Below, in pieces: positions 34,499 to 43,566 of a stretch of 64,000 nt of DNA. The stretch spans positions 1-64,000 of the forward strand of contig JAPHRE010000039.1 of NCBI GenBank assembly GCA_026195905.1, given 5' to 3'. A model generated the notes under the pieces. It searched no databases, was not told the DNA's origin, and saw only the letters and a program-made list of their open reading frames with translations. The translations under genes were made by a program, and so were the position numbers. Numbering within the stretch: position 1 is the stretch's first letter; every line of letters begins with the position of its first letter. The stretch comes from Pseudopelagicola sp. (GTDB taxonomy: Bacteria; Pseudomonadota; Alphaproteobacteria; Rhodobacterales; Rhodobacteraceae).

Positions 34499-35851
34499 AT
34501 GAAAGACGAAAACTTCCTCAAGGAAAACAACGCCCGCCACCTCTGGCATCCGATGGGCGCCCCCGGCGACATGCAGGCCAACACGCCGAAAATCATCACC
34601 GGCGCTTCCGGCGTCTCGATTACCGACATTGACGGCCATAGCGCGGTCGACGCCGTGGGCGGTCTGTGGTGCGTCAATCTCGGCTATTCCAACGACGTGG
34701 TGAAAGAGGCCATCGCCAAGCAACTCTACGATCTGCCCTACTACTCGGCCTTTGCCGGAACATCGAACCCGCCCGCCATCGAAGCGTCCTACGCCGTGCG
34801 CGAGTTCTTTGCCCCCGATGGCATGGGCCGGGTGTTCTTTACCTCCGGCGGAAGCGATAGCGTCGAGACCGCCCTGCGTCTGGCGCGGCAATATCACCGC
34901 CTGCGCGGCGAGCCGACCCGCACCAAGTATATCTCGCTCAAAAAGGGCTATCATGGAACACATTTCGGCGGCGCGTCGGTAAACGGCAACAACCGCTTTC
35001 GTATCAATTACGAACCGCTCCTGCCCGGCTGTTTTCACCTGCCCTCGCCCTACCCCTACCGCAACCCGTTCCACGAGACCGATCCGGCACAACTGGCACA
35101 GAATATCGCCGCCGCGTTTGAGGACGAAATCGCCTTTCAGGGTGCCAACACCATCGCCGCCTTCATTATGGAACCGATCCAGGGGGCGGGCGGCGTCATC
35201 GTGCCGGATGCCTCCTTCATGGGCCTGATGCGCGATATCTGCGATCGCCACGGCATCCTCTTGATCTCGGATGAGGTCATTACCGGCTTTGGCCGCACCG
35301 GCGATTGGTCCGGCGCGCGTCACTGGGGCGTCCAACCCGACATGATGACCACCGCCAAAGGCATCACCTCCGGCTATTTCCCCGTCGGCGCCTGCCTCCT
35401 GAGCGAAGCCGTGGCCGAGGTTTTCGAGAAAGACACCAGCGGCGAGGCCGCTATTTATCACGGCTATACCTATTCCGCGCATCCCGTCGGCGCCGCCGCC
35501 GTGGTGGCAACCCTTGCCGAAACCCAACGCCTCGACCTCAAGACCAACGCCGCCGCCCGCGGCACCCAACTCTATGAGGGCGTGCGAAACCTCGCCGAAA
35601 AATACGACATCATTGGCGATGTGCGCGGCGGTCATGGTCTCATGACCGGGATCGAAATCGTCTCAGACAAAGCGGCAAAAATCCCGATGGACGCCGCAAC
35701 AATGGCACGCATCCACCAAACCGCTTATGAGGCCGGCGCAATGGTGCGTCTGGGCGCGCATAACATCCTCATGTCGCCGCCCCTGACCATCTCCGAGGCC
35801 GAGATCAACACGATCCTGACCGCCCTCGACGCAGGTTTCTCCGCCGTGTAA
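34499..35851 (+). CDS. Class III (omega) aminotransferase
   Basis: A 450-residue PLP enzyme of fold type I. The cofactor lysine is Lys287 in MMTTAKGITSGYFPVGA; SGGSDSVETALRLARQYH, MEPIQGAGGVIVPD and SDEVITGFGRTG are standard for omega-amino-acid:pyruvate transaminases. Roseobacter relatives act on amines such as beta-alanine, taurine, putrescine or phenylethylamine with pyruvate; the sequence does not decide between them. Start at 34499 follows GAGAGTCAGGACATGCC. No catabolic partner is adjacent; the next gene is convergent. Confidence 0.9.
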   Translation: MKDENFLKENNARHLWHPMGAPGDMQANTPKIITGASGVSITDIDGHSAVDAVGGLWCVNLGYSNDVVKEAIAKQLYDLPYYSAFAGTSNPPAIEASYAVREFFAPDGMGRVFFTSGGSDSVETALRLARQYHRLRGEPTRTKYISLKKGYHGTHFGGASVNGNNRFRINYEPLLPGCFHLPSPYPYRNPFHETDPAQLAQNIAAAFEDEIAFQGANTIAAFIMEPIQGAGGVIVPDASFMGLMRDICDRHGILLISDEVITGFGRTGDWSGARHWGVQPDMMTTAKGITSGYFPVGACLLSEAVAEVFEKDTSGEAAIYHGYTYSAHPVGAAAVVATLAETQRLDLKTNAAARGTQLYEGVRNLAEKYDIIGDVRGGHGLMTGIEIVSDKAAKIPMDAATMARIHQTAYEAGAMVRLGAHNILMSPPLTISEAEINTILTALDAGFSAV

Positions 35852-35884
35852 TCAACTCACCCGCCACATGCAAAGACACCCAGA

Positions 35885-35917
35885 CAGAGCCTCTGCCCCT
35901 TCGGGCGCGGGGCTCTG
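35885..35917. terminator. Hairpin between convergent genes
   Basis: CAGAGCC (35885-35891) pairs with GGCTCTG (35911-35917), with an inner GCCC/GGGC stem. No T-run on either side. It probably marks the 3' ends of the aminotransferase and rluA messages. Confidence 0.35.
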
Positions 35918-35925
35918 AACAGTCT

Positions 35926-36582
35926 CTAAAAAGGGGCTTTGGCCCGGAACCGCATCCCCTTACCGCCATCGGGATGCCGCAGACGCAATTCTTCGGAATG
36001 AAGCATAAGGCGATCAACCCGGTCCAGCGCCGCACCCTCGGCATAGAGCGGGTCGCCAAGGATCACATGCCCAAGCGCCAGCATATGCACCCGAAGCTGA
36101 TGACTGCGCCCGGTCTTCGGCATAAGCCGCACCCGCGTTTCATGCTCGCCATATTTGACCACGCGCCAATCCGTAATGGCCTGCTTGCCATTCTCATGGT
36201 CAACCATCTGTCGCGGTCTGCGCTCCCAATCGACAATAAGCGGCAAGTCGACCGTCCCGTCCCGCGGCTCTAGCCGCCCATCAACGCGGGCAACATAGGT
36301 CTTTTTGGTCATCCGTTTTTCGAACTGAAGCCCAAGATGACGCTGTGCATGGGGCGTAAGGCCAAAGACCATGACACCGGACGTATCGCGATCAAGCCGA
36401 TGCACAAGAAGCGCCGTAGGAAAAGCAACCTGCACGCGCGATATAAGGCAATCCGCCAACTCTGGACCCTTACCCGGCACCGACAATAGACCAGCCGGTT
36501 TGTTGACGATCAGCAACTCGTGGTCCTCATGGATCACGTCAAGCGGGCTTTGGGGCGGGAGATAATCCGAGGAAAGCGTCAT
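35926..36582 (-). CDS. rluA: Pseudouridine synthase RluA
   Basis: A 218-residue synthase without an S4 domain, the same size as E. coli RluA and like it along the chain: NKPAGLLSVPG, catalytic Asp64 in HRLDRDTSG, LPLIVDWERRPRQMV and GRSHQLRVHMLALGH. RluA makes pseudouridine at position 746 of 23S rRNA and at position 32 of several tRNAs. Start at 36582 (MTLSSDYLPPQ); a longer frame upstream crosses the promoter of the divergent NTF2-like gene and is not used. Confidence 0.9.
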   Translation of the reverse strand: MTLSSDYLPPQSPLDVIHEDHELLIVNKPAGLLSVPGKGPELADCLISRVQVAFPTALLVHRLDRDTSGVMVFGLTPHAQRHLGLQFEKRMTKKTYVARVDGRLEPRDGTVDLPLIVDWERRPRQMVDHENGKQAITDWRVVKYGEHETRVRLMPKTGRSHQLRVHMLALGHVILGDPLYAEGAALDRVDRLMLHSEELRLRHPDGGKGMRFRAKAPF

Positions 36583-36682
36583 ATCGCCTGCTTTAGAGCC
36601 AACACACCCGCACGGCAACCCAACGTCAGCCTTGCCAGACTGCCCACCAAAGGCAGACTGCTCAGGGAATAGGAGGATTCCC

Positions 36683-37093
36683 ATGCACCCGACCATTGAA
36701 AGAATGAAAGAAATCGTCGCATCCGGCGATGACACCAAGATTATCGAAATCCTTGCCCCGGATTGCCGTTTCCTGCCGCCGACCTACTACAAGACGTGGA
36801 AAGGCGCGGAACCAACCGCCGCGATCCTTGGTCATGTGGGCCGGATTTTTAAGGATTTCTCCTATCGCCGCGTCATGGGCGAGGGCAAAGATTGGGCGCT
36901 TGAGTTCCAATGCCGGATCGGTGACCTCGACGCTATCGGCGTTGACCTGATTACCCTCAACGACGATGGCCTTATCGAGGTTTTTGAGGTGGTCATGCGA
37001 CCCTACAAATCCATCGGCGCCCTACGCGACGCGATGATGGCCAGCATTTCGACCGATCCACGTTTTCTTGCCTATCGCGACGCGCTGAGTTGA
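36683..37093 (+). CDS. NTF2-like (SnoaL-type) protein
   Basis: A 136-residue protein of the cone-shaped NTF2 fold: N-terminal helix MHPTIERMKEIVASGD, then FLPPTYYKTWKGAEPTAAIL and DALGVD-like strands ending FEVVMRPYKS. Members bind small hydrophobic molecules or act as isomerases and cyclases; here no catalytic pair can be named. The start has an AGGAGG at the ideal distance. It stands alone, divergent from rluA. Confidence 0.8.
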   Translation: MHPTIERMKEIVASGDDTKIIEILAPDCRFLPPTYYKTWKGAEPTAAILGHVGRIFKDFSYRRVMGEGKDWALEFQCRIGDLDAIGVDLITLNDDGLIEVFEVVMRPYKSIGALRDAMMASISTDPRFLAYRDALS

Positions 37094-37184
37094 TTGCGCT
37101 GCACCTTGGCGCAGTTGCATAACCCCCGGCCGAGGCATAGATTGAGGGTATTCATTCCCCTTGTGATTTACAGGATTATTGCCG

Positions 37185-38732
37185 ATGTCCGTCTTCTCTG
37201 CCCCGCTGTCGCGCGCCATGCTCTTGGGCGCAACCTTTGTCCCCGGCGCCGCTATTGCGGACCTTGCCGCCAATGACGTCTGGCAACACTTCAAGGATGT
37301 CTCGGCGCTCTATGGCGGCGCGCTCGAAGGCACAACCTCTCAAAAAGGCGAGACTCTCACAGTCACAGACATGCGCTTTGCCGCCGACTTACCGTTTGAC
37401 GCGGGCAAGCTTGCTGTCGACCTCGGGGACATTCAACTGCGCGAAGCCTCTGATGGCTCCGTCTCCCTGATCTACCCGTCCAATATCGTGCTGCAAATGC
37501 GCTATATGTCGGCAGATGGCGAAACCTACGGTGGCGGCATGACCGTTACCCATGAGGGGCTCGTAAGCAAAGCCACCGGTCGCCGCGATGAAATCACCTT
37601 TGATTACGCCGCCTCGCGCATCGACATGTCCCTCGATATCCCAACCCTCCCCGAAGGTCTCGAAAGCTATAGCGGCAGCGGCTTCCTAAGCGATGTGACC
37701 GGGCGTTCCGTGCATCAAATGGCCTCTGGGCTTGATGCCGACGCCTCCCTCTCGGTTGGCAAGCATTCCTTCACGGCGGATCAATCAATGCGCCTTGAGG
37801 ACGAGGACGGCGCGGTGCAGGTCAAGAATACCTCCGGCGGCAACAGCATGACCGCCCAAGGCAAGACCAGTATCCCCGCTGGCGGCATTGACCTTGTGAA
37901 CTTTGCCGCCTCGCTGCGGTCGGGCCTTGCGGTTTCGGGACTTGCCAAAATCTCTGACTACTCCACCAATCAGGTCACGGCTCAAGATGGTGCTGTCATC
38001 GCCCGTCAACATGTAACCGCCGAATCTTACGAAACATCCATGACCCTAAATGCCTCTGGTGCCTCGATTGAAGGCCCATCCGAAGGCCTTCGGATCGAGG
38101 TTGAAATGCCGACAATGGGTGGCATGATCTTTGGTGCGGATATCGCCTCTGGATACGGAAAATTCCGCGCCCCGCTTCTCAAGGACGAGACCTTTGACGC
38201 GGCCCAGATAAAACTCGACCTGAACGGCATTGTCCTTGATGAATCCCTTTGGGCTATGGGCGATCCAACCGGCATCCTGCCGCGCGACCCCGCTAACCTG
38301 AACCTCGACCTGACCGGCAAGATTCGCCATCAGGTCGAATGGCTCGATTTTGCAAATGTCGAAGCCGCGACCGATACCCTCACGGGGCTTCCAGTCGAAC
38401 CCGAGAGCCTTCAACTCAACACGCTACGCCTTTCTGCCGCAGGTGCAGAGATCACCGGCGAAGGCGCGTTTACCTTTGACCTCACCGACCTTCAGAGCTT
38501 CGATGGTATGCCCCGCCCCGAAGGCAAATTGACCCTGCGCGCCAAGGGCCTCAACGCTTTGCTGCAAAAGCTCCAACAACTGGGCATGCCCGACGACCAG
38601 ATCGGCAGTGGCATGATGATGCTCGGCATGTTTACCGCGCCCGATCCTGAAAACGGCGAGGATGCCCGCAAAACCGTTCTTGAGGTGACGCCAGAGGGTC
38701 AAGTTCTCAACAACGGCATGCGGATTCGCTAA
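37185..38732 (+). CDS. DUF2125 family exported protein
   Basis: A 515-residue protein with a signal peptide (SRAMLLGATFVPGAAIA, cut near residue 25), followed by a long beta-rich chain. DUF2125 proteins are alphaproteobacterial, exported and of unknown role; repeated phrases like LDLNGIVLDESLWAMGDP and LTLRAKGLNALLQKLQQLG fit lipid-binding, AsmA-like beta structures, but that is a guess. Start at 37185 follows CAGGATTATTGCCG; an in-frame TTG two codons earlier is unlikely. The SGNH hydrolase gene follows after 3 bases. Confidence 0.83.
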   Translation: MSVFSAPLSRAMLLGATFVPGAAIADLAANDVWQHFKDVSALYGGALEGTTSQKGETLTVTDMRFAADLPFDAGKLAVDLGDIQLREASDGSVSLIYPSNIVLQMRYMSADGETYGGGMTVTHEGLVSKATGRRDEITFDYAASRIDMSLDIPTLPEGLESYSGSGFLSDVTGRSVHQMASGLDADASLSVGKHSFTADQSMRLEDEDGAVQVKNTSGGNSMTAQGKTSIPAGGIDLVNFAASLRSGLAVSGLAKISDYSTNQVTAQDGAVIARQHVTAESYETSMTLNASGASIEGPSEGLRIEVEMPTMGGMIFGADIASGYGKFRAPLLKDETFDAAQIKLDLNGIVLDESLWAMGDPTGILPRDPANLNLDLTGKIRHQVEWLDFANVEAATDTLTGLPVEPESLQLNTLRLSAAGAEITGEGAFTFDLTDLQSFDGMPRPEGKLTLRAKGLNALLQKLQQLGMPDDQIGSGMMMLGMFTAPDPENGEDARKTVLEVTPEGQVLNNGMRIR

Positions 38733-38735
38733 GGC

Positions 38736-39440
38736 ATGGCCCTCGCGGGGGACCGCCTGCTACAGCTTTCGCTTGCGCCGCTTCTCGTGGCGCAGGCGCT
38801 CTGGGTTGTGGCGCGGGCAGAGCGCCTGCCCGAACCGCCCGGCCCCCGCTCAGGACACATAGGACACGGCAAACCGCTGCGCCTTTTGATCCTCGGGGAT
38901 AGCTCGTCCGCTGGCGTCGGGGCCGAAACACAGGAAAGCGCGCTTTCCGGGGCGCTTGCCCGCGCGCTTGCGCCTCATGTGTCGCTTGACTGGCATCTTG
39001 AGGGAGAAACCGGCGCGACCACCAAAACCTCTCTGGCCAAACTTGCAGCTCTACCGGACCGCCCTTTCGATCTCGCGCTCTTGATTCATGGCGTCAACGA
39101 CACCACCCGCCTCACCGCGCCCGCAACCTTTCGCTCCCGTCAAATTGCCCTCATGGAGGCGCTCACCGCGCGTCATGGTGTGACGCGGTTTATCCTCTCC
39201 GGTATCCCCCCGATGCAACACTTCCCGCTCTTGCCACAACCCCTTCGCGGAGTCTTGGGCCGCCATGCCGCGCGGCTTGATGCTGAACTCGCACGGCTCG
39301 CATCCGAACGCGCAGGCGTCGAACACCTCCCCCTTGCCCTACCGTTTGAGCCGCATCTCGTCGCGCGTGACGGATTTCATCCATCGCAAGCCGCCTATAC
39401 GCTTTGGGCCGCCATGCTGAGCGACCCGATCCTCGCTTAA
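38736..39440 (+). CDS. SGNH/GDSL family hydrolase
   Basis: A 234-residue esterase-like protein. A hydrophobic N-terminus (LLQLSLAPLLVAQALWVVA) may be a signal anchor. The four SGNH blocks are present: nucleophile Ser56 in ILGDSSSAGVG, the glycine of the second block near GATTKT, Asn in HGVNDTT, and the Asp-His pair in DGFHPS. Substrate unknown; relatives are lipases, thioesterases or carbohydrate esterases. It starts 3 bases after the DUF2125 stop, so the two exported proteins are co-expressed. Its end overlaps convergent rarD by 4 bases. Confidence 0.88.
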   Translation: MALAGDRLLQLSLAPLLVAQALWVVARAERLPEPPGPRSGHIGHGKPLRLLILGDSSSAGVGAETQESALSGALARALAPHVSLDWHLEGETGATTKTSLAKLAALPDRPFDLALLIHGVNDTTRLTAPATFRSRQIALMEALTARHGVTRFILSGIPPMQHFPLLPQPLRGVLGRHAARLDAELARLASERAGVEHLPLALPFEPHLVARDGFHPSQAAYTLWAAMLSDPILA

Positions 39441-40339
39441 CCCCGGCGCCGCATCTGGCGCAGCATGGACCACGAATAGATCACAAGCGCGGCCCAGATG
39501 AGCGGAAAGGCCAGGACGCGCGCCCGATCAACCTCTTCCTCAAAGACGAAAACTGCGATCAAAAAGATCATCGTCGGCGCGATGTATTGCAAGATACCCA
39601 CGGTCGAAAGACGCACCTGCTTGGCCCCGTTCGCATAAAACAATAGCGGCACCGCCGTGACGATCCCCGCCGCCATAAGCATCAGCGTATCATAGAGCGA
39701 CCCGCCAAAGGCGCTCTGGCCCGTGACCCCAAGCCATCCCATATACACAAGCGCCACCGGCAATAGGATCAACACTTCAAGGAGGAACCCTTGGTTCGGC
39801 CCAATGGGCAGCGACTTCTTGAACAGCGCATAAAACCCCCAAGTGAACATCAACCCCAAGGCCACGACCGGAACCTCTCCCGCCTCTAGGATCAGGATAA
39901 GAACCCCCATCGCCGCAAGGCCAATGGCCACCATCTGCACCCGCGCCAGACGTTCCCCAAGAAGCACCGCGCCAAGAAGGATACTGAACAACGGGTTGAT
40001 GTAATATCCAAGGGCAGCATCAATGGCGTTCCCGGACGCAATCGCCCAGACATAAATCGCCCAATTCATAGAGATCAGCGCCGCCGTCAGACAGGCCATG
40101 CCAAGCATGCGCGGTGTCTGCAACGCCTCGCGCAAATCCCGTGTGCGCCCCAATACAACAAGCACAACCCCGGCCACCGGAACGGACCAAATCACCCGAT
40201 GCGCCACAACCTCGATGGACGGGACATGCGCCACGCCCTTCATATAGAGCGGCAAAAACCCCCAGAGCACATAGGCCGTAATCACAAACACAAGACCCAA
40301 GGGCGTATCGGTGTTTTTATCATGTGCGGCGTTTGACAT
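39437..40339 (-). CDS. rarD: EamA family transporter RarD
   Basis: A 300-residue protein with ten predicted membrane helices in two EamA repeats. GLVFVITAYVLWGFLPLYMK at the N-terminus and ALGYYINPLFSILLGAVLLGERL are characteristic of the RarD branch of drug/metabolite transporters. RarD is linked to chloramphenicol insensitivity in some bacteria, but its natural substrate is not known. It follows the flavoenzyme gene on the same strand after a 105-base gap and may be read from its own promoter. Confidence 0.93.
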   Translation of the reverse strand: MSNAAHDKNTDTPLGLVFVITAYVLWGFLPLYMKGVAHVPSIEVVAHRVIWSVPVAGVVLVVLGRTRDLREALQTPRMLGMACLTAALISMNWAIYVWAIASGNAIDAALGYYINPLFSILLGAVLLGERLARVQMVAIGLAAMGVLILILEAGEVPVVALGLMFTWGFYALFKKSLPIGPNQGFLLEVLILLPVALVYMGWLGVTGQSAFGGSLYDTLMLMAAGIVTAVPLLFYANGAKQVRLSTVGILQYIAPTMIFLIAVFVFEEEVDRARVLAFPLIWAALVIYSWSMLRQMRRRG

Positions 40340-40444
40340 CGGCTGTCCTCATTTGATCAGGCCGTTATGCCAGTCTTTCTCGAAACCCGAGCATGGTTTT
40401 CTGTGACGCCGCCCATAACACGTCGTGAATATCCCTTGGCCCGC

Positions 40445-42895
40445 TCAAACCTTGACCCGCTCTGCCTTGGGGTCATACATCGGCCGGAGCGACGCGCGCG
40501 CTTTGACCCGCCTGCCCATCACGTCGATTTCATAGCCTGATGCAAGCACATCTGCCGCGCTTTCACCCGCGCAAGGCACGTATCCCATACCCACCGCCGC
40601 GCCGAGCGTATGACCATAGTTTCCCGACGACAGGTGCCCGACGATCTCGCCATCGCGCAGGATCGGTTCGTTGTGGTAGAGAAGCGGCTCTGCATCTTCG
40701 AGAAGGAACTGCACCATCCGCGCTTGTGGCCCGCTTTCCTTGCGTGCAAGAACCGCCGCCTTGCCGATGAAATCGGGCTTGTCTGTCTTGACCGCAAAGC
40801 CAAGCCCCGCATCGACCACATGATCTTCGCAGGTGATGTCATGGCCGAAATGGCGAAAGCCCTTCTCGATCCGACAGCTATCCATCATGTGCATCCCACA
40901 GAGTTTAAGCCCCATCTCCTGCCCTGCGCCCCAAAGCGTCTCAAACGCGTGGCCCGCCATGTCGGATGAGACATAAATCTCCCATCCCAACTCGCCCACA
41001 TAAGAGACCCGATGCGCACGGGCGAGGCCCATGCCAAGCTCGATCTCCTGCGCCGTGCCAAACGGGTTGGCCGTGTTGGTGAAATCATTGGGCGAGACCT
41101 TTTCCATCAACGCCCGCGCGTTCGGCCCCATCACCGCGAGAACCCCTTCGCCCGCTGTCACATCCGTGATGACCACATTGAAATCGCCCTTGTGACGCGC
41201 CATCCATGTCTGATCCGCCAGCCGTGTCGCTGCTGGCGTCACAACAAGATAGGCCGTTTCCGTAAGCCGCGTCACAGTGACATCCGCCTCAATCCCGCCC
41301 CGCGCATTGAGGAATTGAGTATAGACGATCTTGCCGTTGACGACCGAATAGTCCCCGCCGCCGATATAGTTCAAAAACGCCTCGGCATCCGGACCTTCGA
41401 CGCGGACTTTACCAAAGGACGACATGTCATACATGCCAACATTCTCACGCACCGCGCGGTGCTCGCGCGCGGCATTCTCAAACCAGTTCTGCCGCTTCCA
41501 GCTATAGCAATAGTCCCGTTCCTGCCCCGCGTCGGCGAACCAATTGGCCCGCTCCCAGCCCGCCAATTCGCCAAACACCGCGCCGTTTTCGGCCAAATGG
41601 TGATGAAACGGCGTCCTGCGCACGCCCCGCGCACTGGCCTTTTGCCGATAGGGAAAGTGATCGGCATAAAGCAGGCCAAGCGTCTCCTTGGAGCGCTCAT
41701 AAAGGTAGTGTTTGTTGCCCTGAAACGGCTGCATCCGGCTGATGTCCACATCGCCAAGATCAAACGGTTTCTCCCCGTCCTCCATCCACTGCGCCAATGC
41801 CATGCCCGCGCCGCCAGCCGATTGAATGCCAATCGAATTGAACCCGGCCGCGACCCAGACATTGTCCATCTCCGGCGCAAGGCCAAGGTGATAGGCGTCG
41901 TCGGGCGTAAAACTCTCCGGCCCATTAAAGAACGTATGAATCCCCGCATCGGCAAGCATCGGCATCCGGTTCACCGCCGCTTCGAGGATCGGCTCAAAGT
42001 GGTCGAAATCCTCCGGCAGCTGGTCAAATTCGAAATCCTTGGGGATACCGTCCATTGCCCAGGGTTTGGCATTCGGCTCAAACGCCCCGAGCATGATCTT
42101 GCCCGCCTCTTCCTTGTAATAGGCGCATTCGTCCGGCACCCGCAGCACCGGCATAGACGTCAGCCCCTTGATCGGCTCGGACACGATATAGAAATGCTCG
42201 CAAGCATGAAGCGGGACAGTGACCCCCGCCATTTTGCCAACGGCGTGACCCCACACCCCGGCACAGTTGACGATCATATCACAGGCAATATGCCCCTGTT
42301 CGGCCCCATCATCCGAGGCCCAGTCCACGCCCGTAACCCGACGCCCCTGGCGCGCAATACCCGTGACACAGATACGTTCCTTGATGACCGCCCCGCGTTG
42401 CCGCGCCCCCTTGGCCAGCGCAAGCGCGATACCCGTCGGATCGCCCTGTCCGTCCTTGGGCAGGTAGACGCCCCCGGTCACGCCCTCAATATTGAGGTGC
42501 TCATAGCGCGCCTTGACCTCGTCCGGCGAAATCTCCTCAACCTCGACCCCAAAGGCCCGCGCCATCGCGGCTGAGCGGAAAATCTCTTCCTTGCGTTCCT
42601 CGGTGAGAGCCGCAGTGATCGACCCGACCCGCTTGAACCCCGTCGCAACCCCGGTTTCCGCTTCCAGCGCGCCATAGAGCTCCTGGCTATATTTGGCCAG
42701 CTTGGTCATATTCGCCGTCGCGCGAAGCTGCGCAATAAGGCCCGCCGCGTGCCATGTGGTGCCGCTGGTCAACTGCTTGCGCTCAAGCAGAACCACATCC
42801 TGCCAGCCGAGTTTCGTCAGGTGATAGGCCACGGAACAGCCCACGACCCCGCCGCCAATGATGACCACACGGGCCTTGTTTGGAATATCCGCCAT
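40445..42895 (-). CDS. FAD-dependent dimethylglycine/sarcosine dehydrogenase-like enzyme with GcvT domain
   Basis: An 816-residue two-part enzyme. Residues about 1-395 are a DAO-type FAD oxidoreductase: VVIIGGGVVGCSVAYHL, then SGTTWHAAGLIAQLR with the histidine that carries covalent FAD in relatives. Residues about 430-810 are a GcvT-like tetrahydrofolate-binding domain (YDMSSFGKVRVEGPDAE, ELGWEIYV, KGFRHFGHDI). Such enzymes remove N-methyl groups from dimethylglycine, sarcosine or related methylamines, passing the one-carbon unit to folate. It starts 10 bases after an XRE-cupin regulator, so it is probably induced by its substrate. Exact substrate not decided. Confidence 0.88.
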   Translation of the reverse strand: MADIPNKARVVIIGGGVVGCSVAYHLTKLGWQDVVLLERKQLTSGTTWHAAGLIAQLRATANMTKLAKYSQELYGALEAETGVATGFKRVGSITAALTEERKEEIFRSAAMARAFGVEVEEISPDEVKARYEHLNIEGVTGGVYLPKDGQGDPTGIALALAKGARQRGAVIKERICVTGIARQGRRVTGVDWASDDGAEQGHIACDMIVNCAGVWGHAVGKMAGVTVPLHACEHFYIVSEPIKGLTSMPVLRVPDECAYYKEEAGKIMLGAFEPNAKPWAMDGIPKDFEFDQLPEDFDHFEPILEAAVNRMPMLADAGIHTFFNGPESFTPDDAYHLGLAPEMDNVWVAAGFNSIGIQSAGGAGMALAQWMEDGEKPFDLGDVDISRMQPFQGNKHYLYERSKETLGLLYADHFPYRQKASARGVRRTPFHHHLAENGAVFGELAGWERANWFADAGQERDYCYSWKRQNWFENAAREHRAVRENVGMYDMSSFGKVRVEGPDAEAFLNYIGGGDYSVVNGKIVYTQFLNARGGIEADVTVTRLTETAYLVVTPAATRLADQTWMARHKGDFNVVITDVTAGEGVLAVMGPNARALMEKVSPNDFTNTANPFGTAQEIELGMGLARAHRVSYVGELGWEIYVSSDMAGHAFETLWGAGQEMGLKLCGMHMMDSCRIEKGFRHFGHDITCEDHVVDAGLGFAVKTDKPDFIGKAAVLARKESGPQARMVQFLLEDAEPLLYHNEPILRDGEIVGHLSSGNYGHTLGAAVGMGYVPCAGESAADVLASGYEIDVMGRRVKARASLRPMYDPKAERVKV

Positions 42896-42905
42896 GATGT
42901 CCTCC

Positions 42906-43478
42906 TCAATAAACCGGCGGCGCGATCACCCAGATTGCCACGGCCGGTTCGTCATATGGGTTGTGCCAATGGTATTCCTCGCCCCGAACCCGGAAACTAT
43001 CGCCGGGGCCAAGCGAAAAGGTCTTGTCCCCAATCCGAAGCTCGATCCGTCCCGACACCATATAGCCAAGCTCCTGCGTGGCACGGCGCGTCGGGGTCTG
43101 CATGGTTGAGCGCGGGGCAAAGGTCGAATGCAGAACCTCGAAATCATCCGTAAGGTCGGGCGACAGAAGCTCCTCGATCAACCCTTCCTCGCCCGCGCCC
43201 ATACGGCGGCGCGACCCGGCGCGCACAACATGGCCCTGCTCCTCAACAGGCACACGCGATTGCCCGAAAAGCATCGACATCGGCACCCCAAGAACCCCGG
43301 CCATCTCGCGCAGGTCGGAAATCGTCGGCTCCGACATGTCGCGCTCCACCTGACTGAGCCAACCCACCGACCGCCCAAGACGCTCGGCCATCTCCACAAG
43401 CGTCAGCCCCCGCGCCTTGCGCAGCGCGCGCAGATCGGCCCCCAGAGTTTCGGAGGAGGTTGGCATATCGTGTTTCAT
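42906..43478 (-). CDS. XRE family regulator with C-terminal cupin domain
   Basis: A 190-residue regulator: helix-turn-helix at about residues 12-66 (LRALRKARGLTLVEMAERLGR, SQVERDMSEPTISDL) and a small cupin at about 115-185 (TQELGYMVSGRIELRIGDK, then PGDSFRVRGEEYHWHNP). XRE-cupin proteins control uptake and breakdown of amino acids, polyamines and methylamines, with the cupin sensing the ligand. It is cotranscribed with the flavoenzyme 10 bases downstream. Two 27-bp operators lie directly upstream. The ATG at 43466 is an alternative start; neither has a strong ribosome site. Confidence 0.92.
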   Translation of the reverse strand: MKHDMPTSSETLGADLRALRKARGLTLVEMAERLGRSVGWLSQVERDMSEPTISDLREMAGVLGVPMSMLFGQSRVPVEEQGHVVRAGSRRRMGAGEEGLIEELLSPDLTDDFEVLHSTFAPRSTMQTPTRRATQELGYMVSGRIELRIGDKTFSLGPGDSFRVRGEEYHWHNPYDEPAVAIWVIAPPVY

Positions 43479-43491
43479 GGCGCGGCACTTT

Positions 43492-43518
43492 CGTGAAATT
43501 TAGCCCTCAAATTTCACG
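43492..43518. promoter_or_regulatory. Operator 1, CGTGAAAT-N11-ATTTCACG
   Basis: A 27-bp inverted repeat with perfect 8-bp arms (extended to 10 bp here: CGTGAAATTT/AAATTTCACG). It ends 14 bases before the XRE-cupin start codon, where it could block RNA polymerase. Confidence 0.65.
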
Positions 43519-43530
43519 CTGCCGCAGAAT

Positions 43531-43557
43531 CGTGAAATCTCCAAGCACAATTTCACG
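43531..43557. promoter_or_regulatory. Operator 2, CGTGAAAT-N11-ATTTCACG
   Basis: The same arms and the same 11-base spacing as operator 1, 39 bases further upstream in the gap before the methionine sulfoxide reductase stop codon. The unmatched spacers differ, so the arms are the conserved part. Confidence 0.65.
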
Positions 43558-43566
43558 CAAAGCCAA

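Noticed and set aside
34081..34632. Plus-strand frame across the mutL start and aminotransferase promoter
   Set aside because: It overlaps two well-supported genes and has no domain or ribosome site.
41012..42574. A 520-codon open frame antisense to the flavoenzyme gene
   Set aside because: Arginine/histidine/proline-rich translation typical of antisense frames in GC-rich DNA; no ribosome site or family match.
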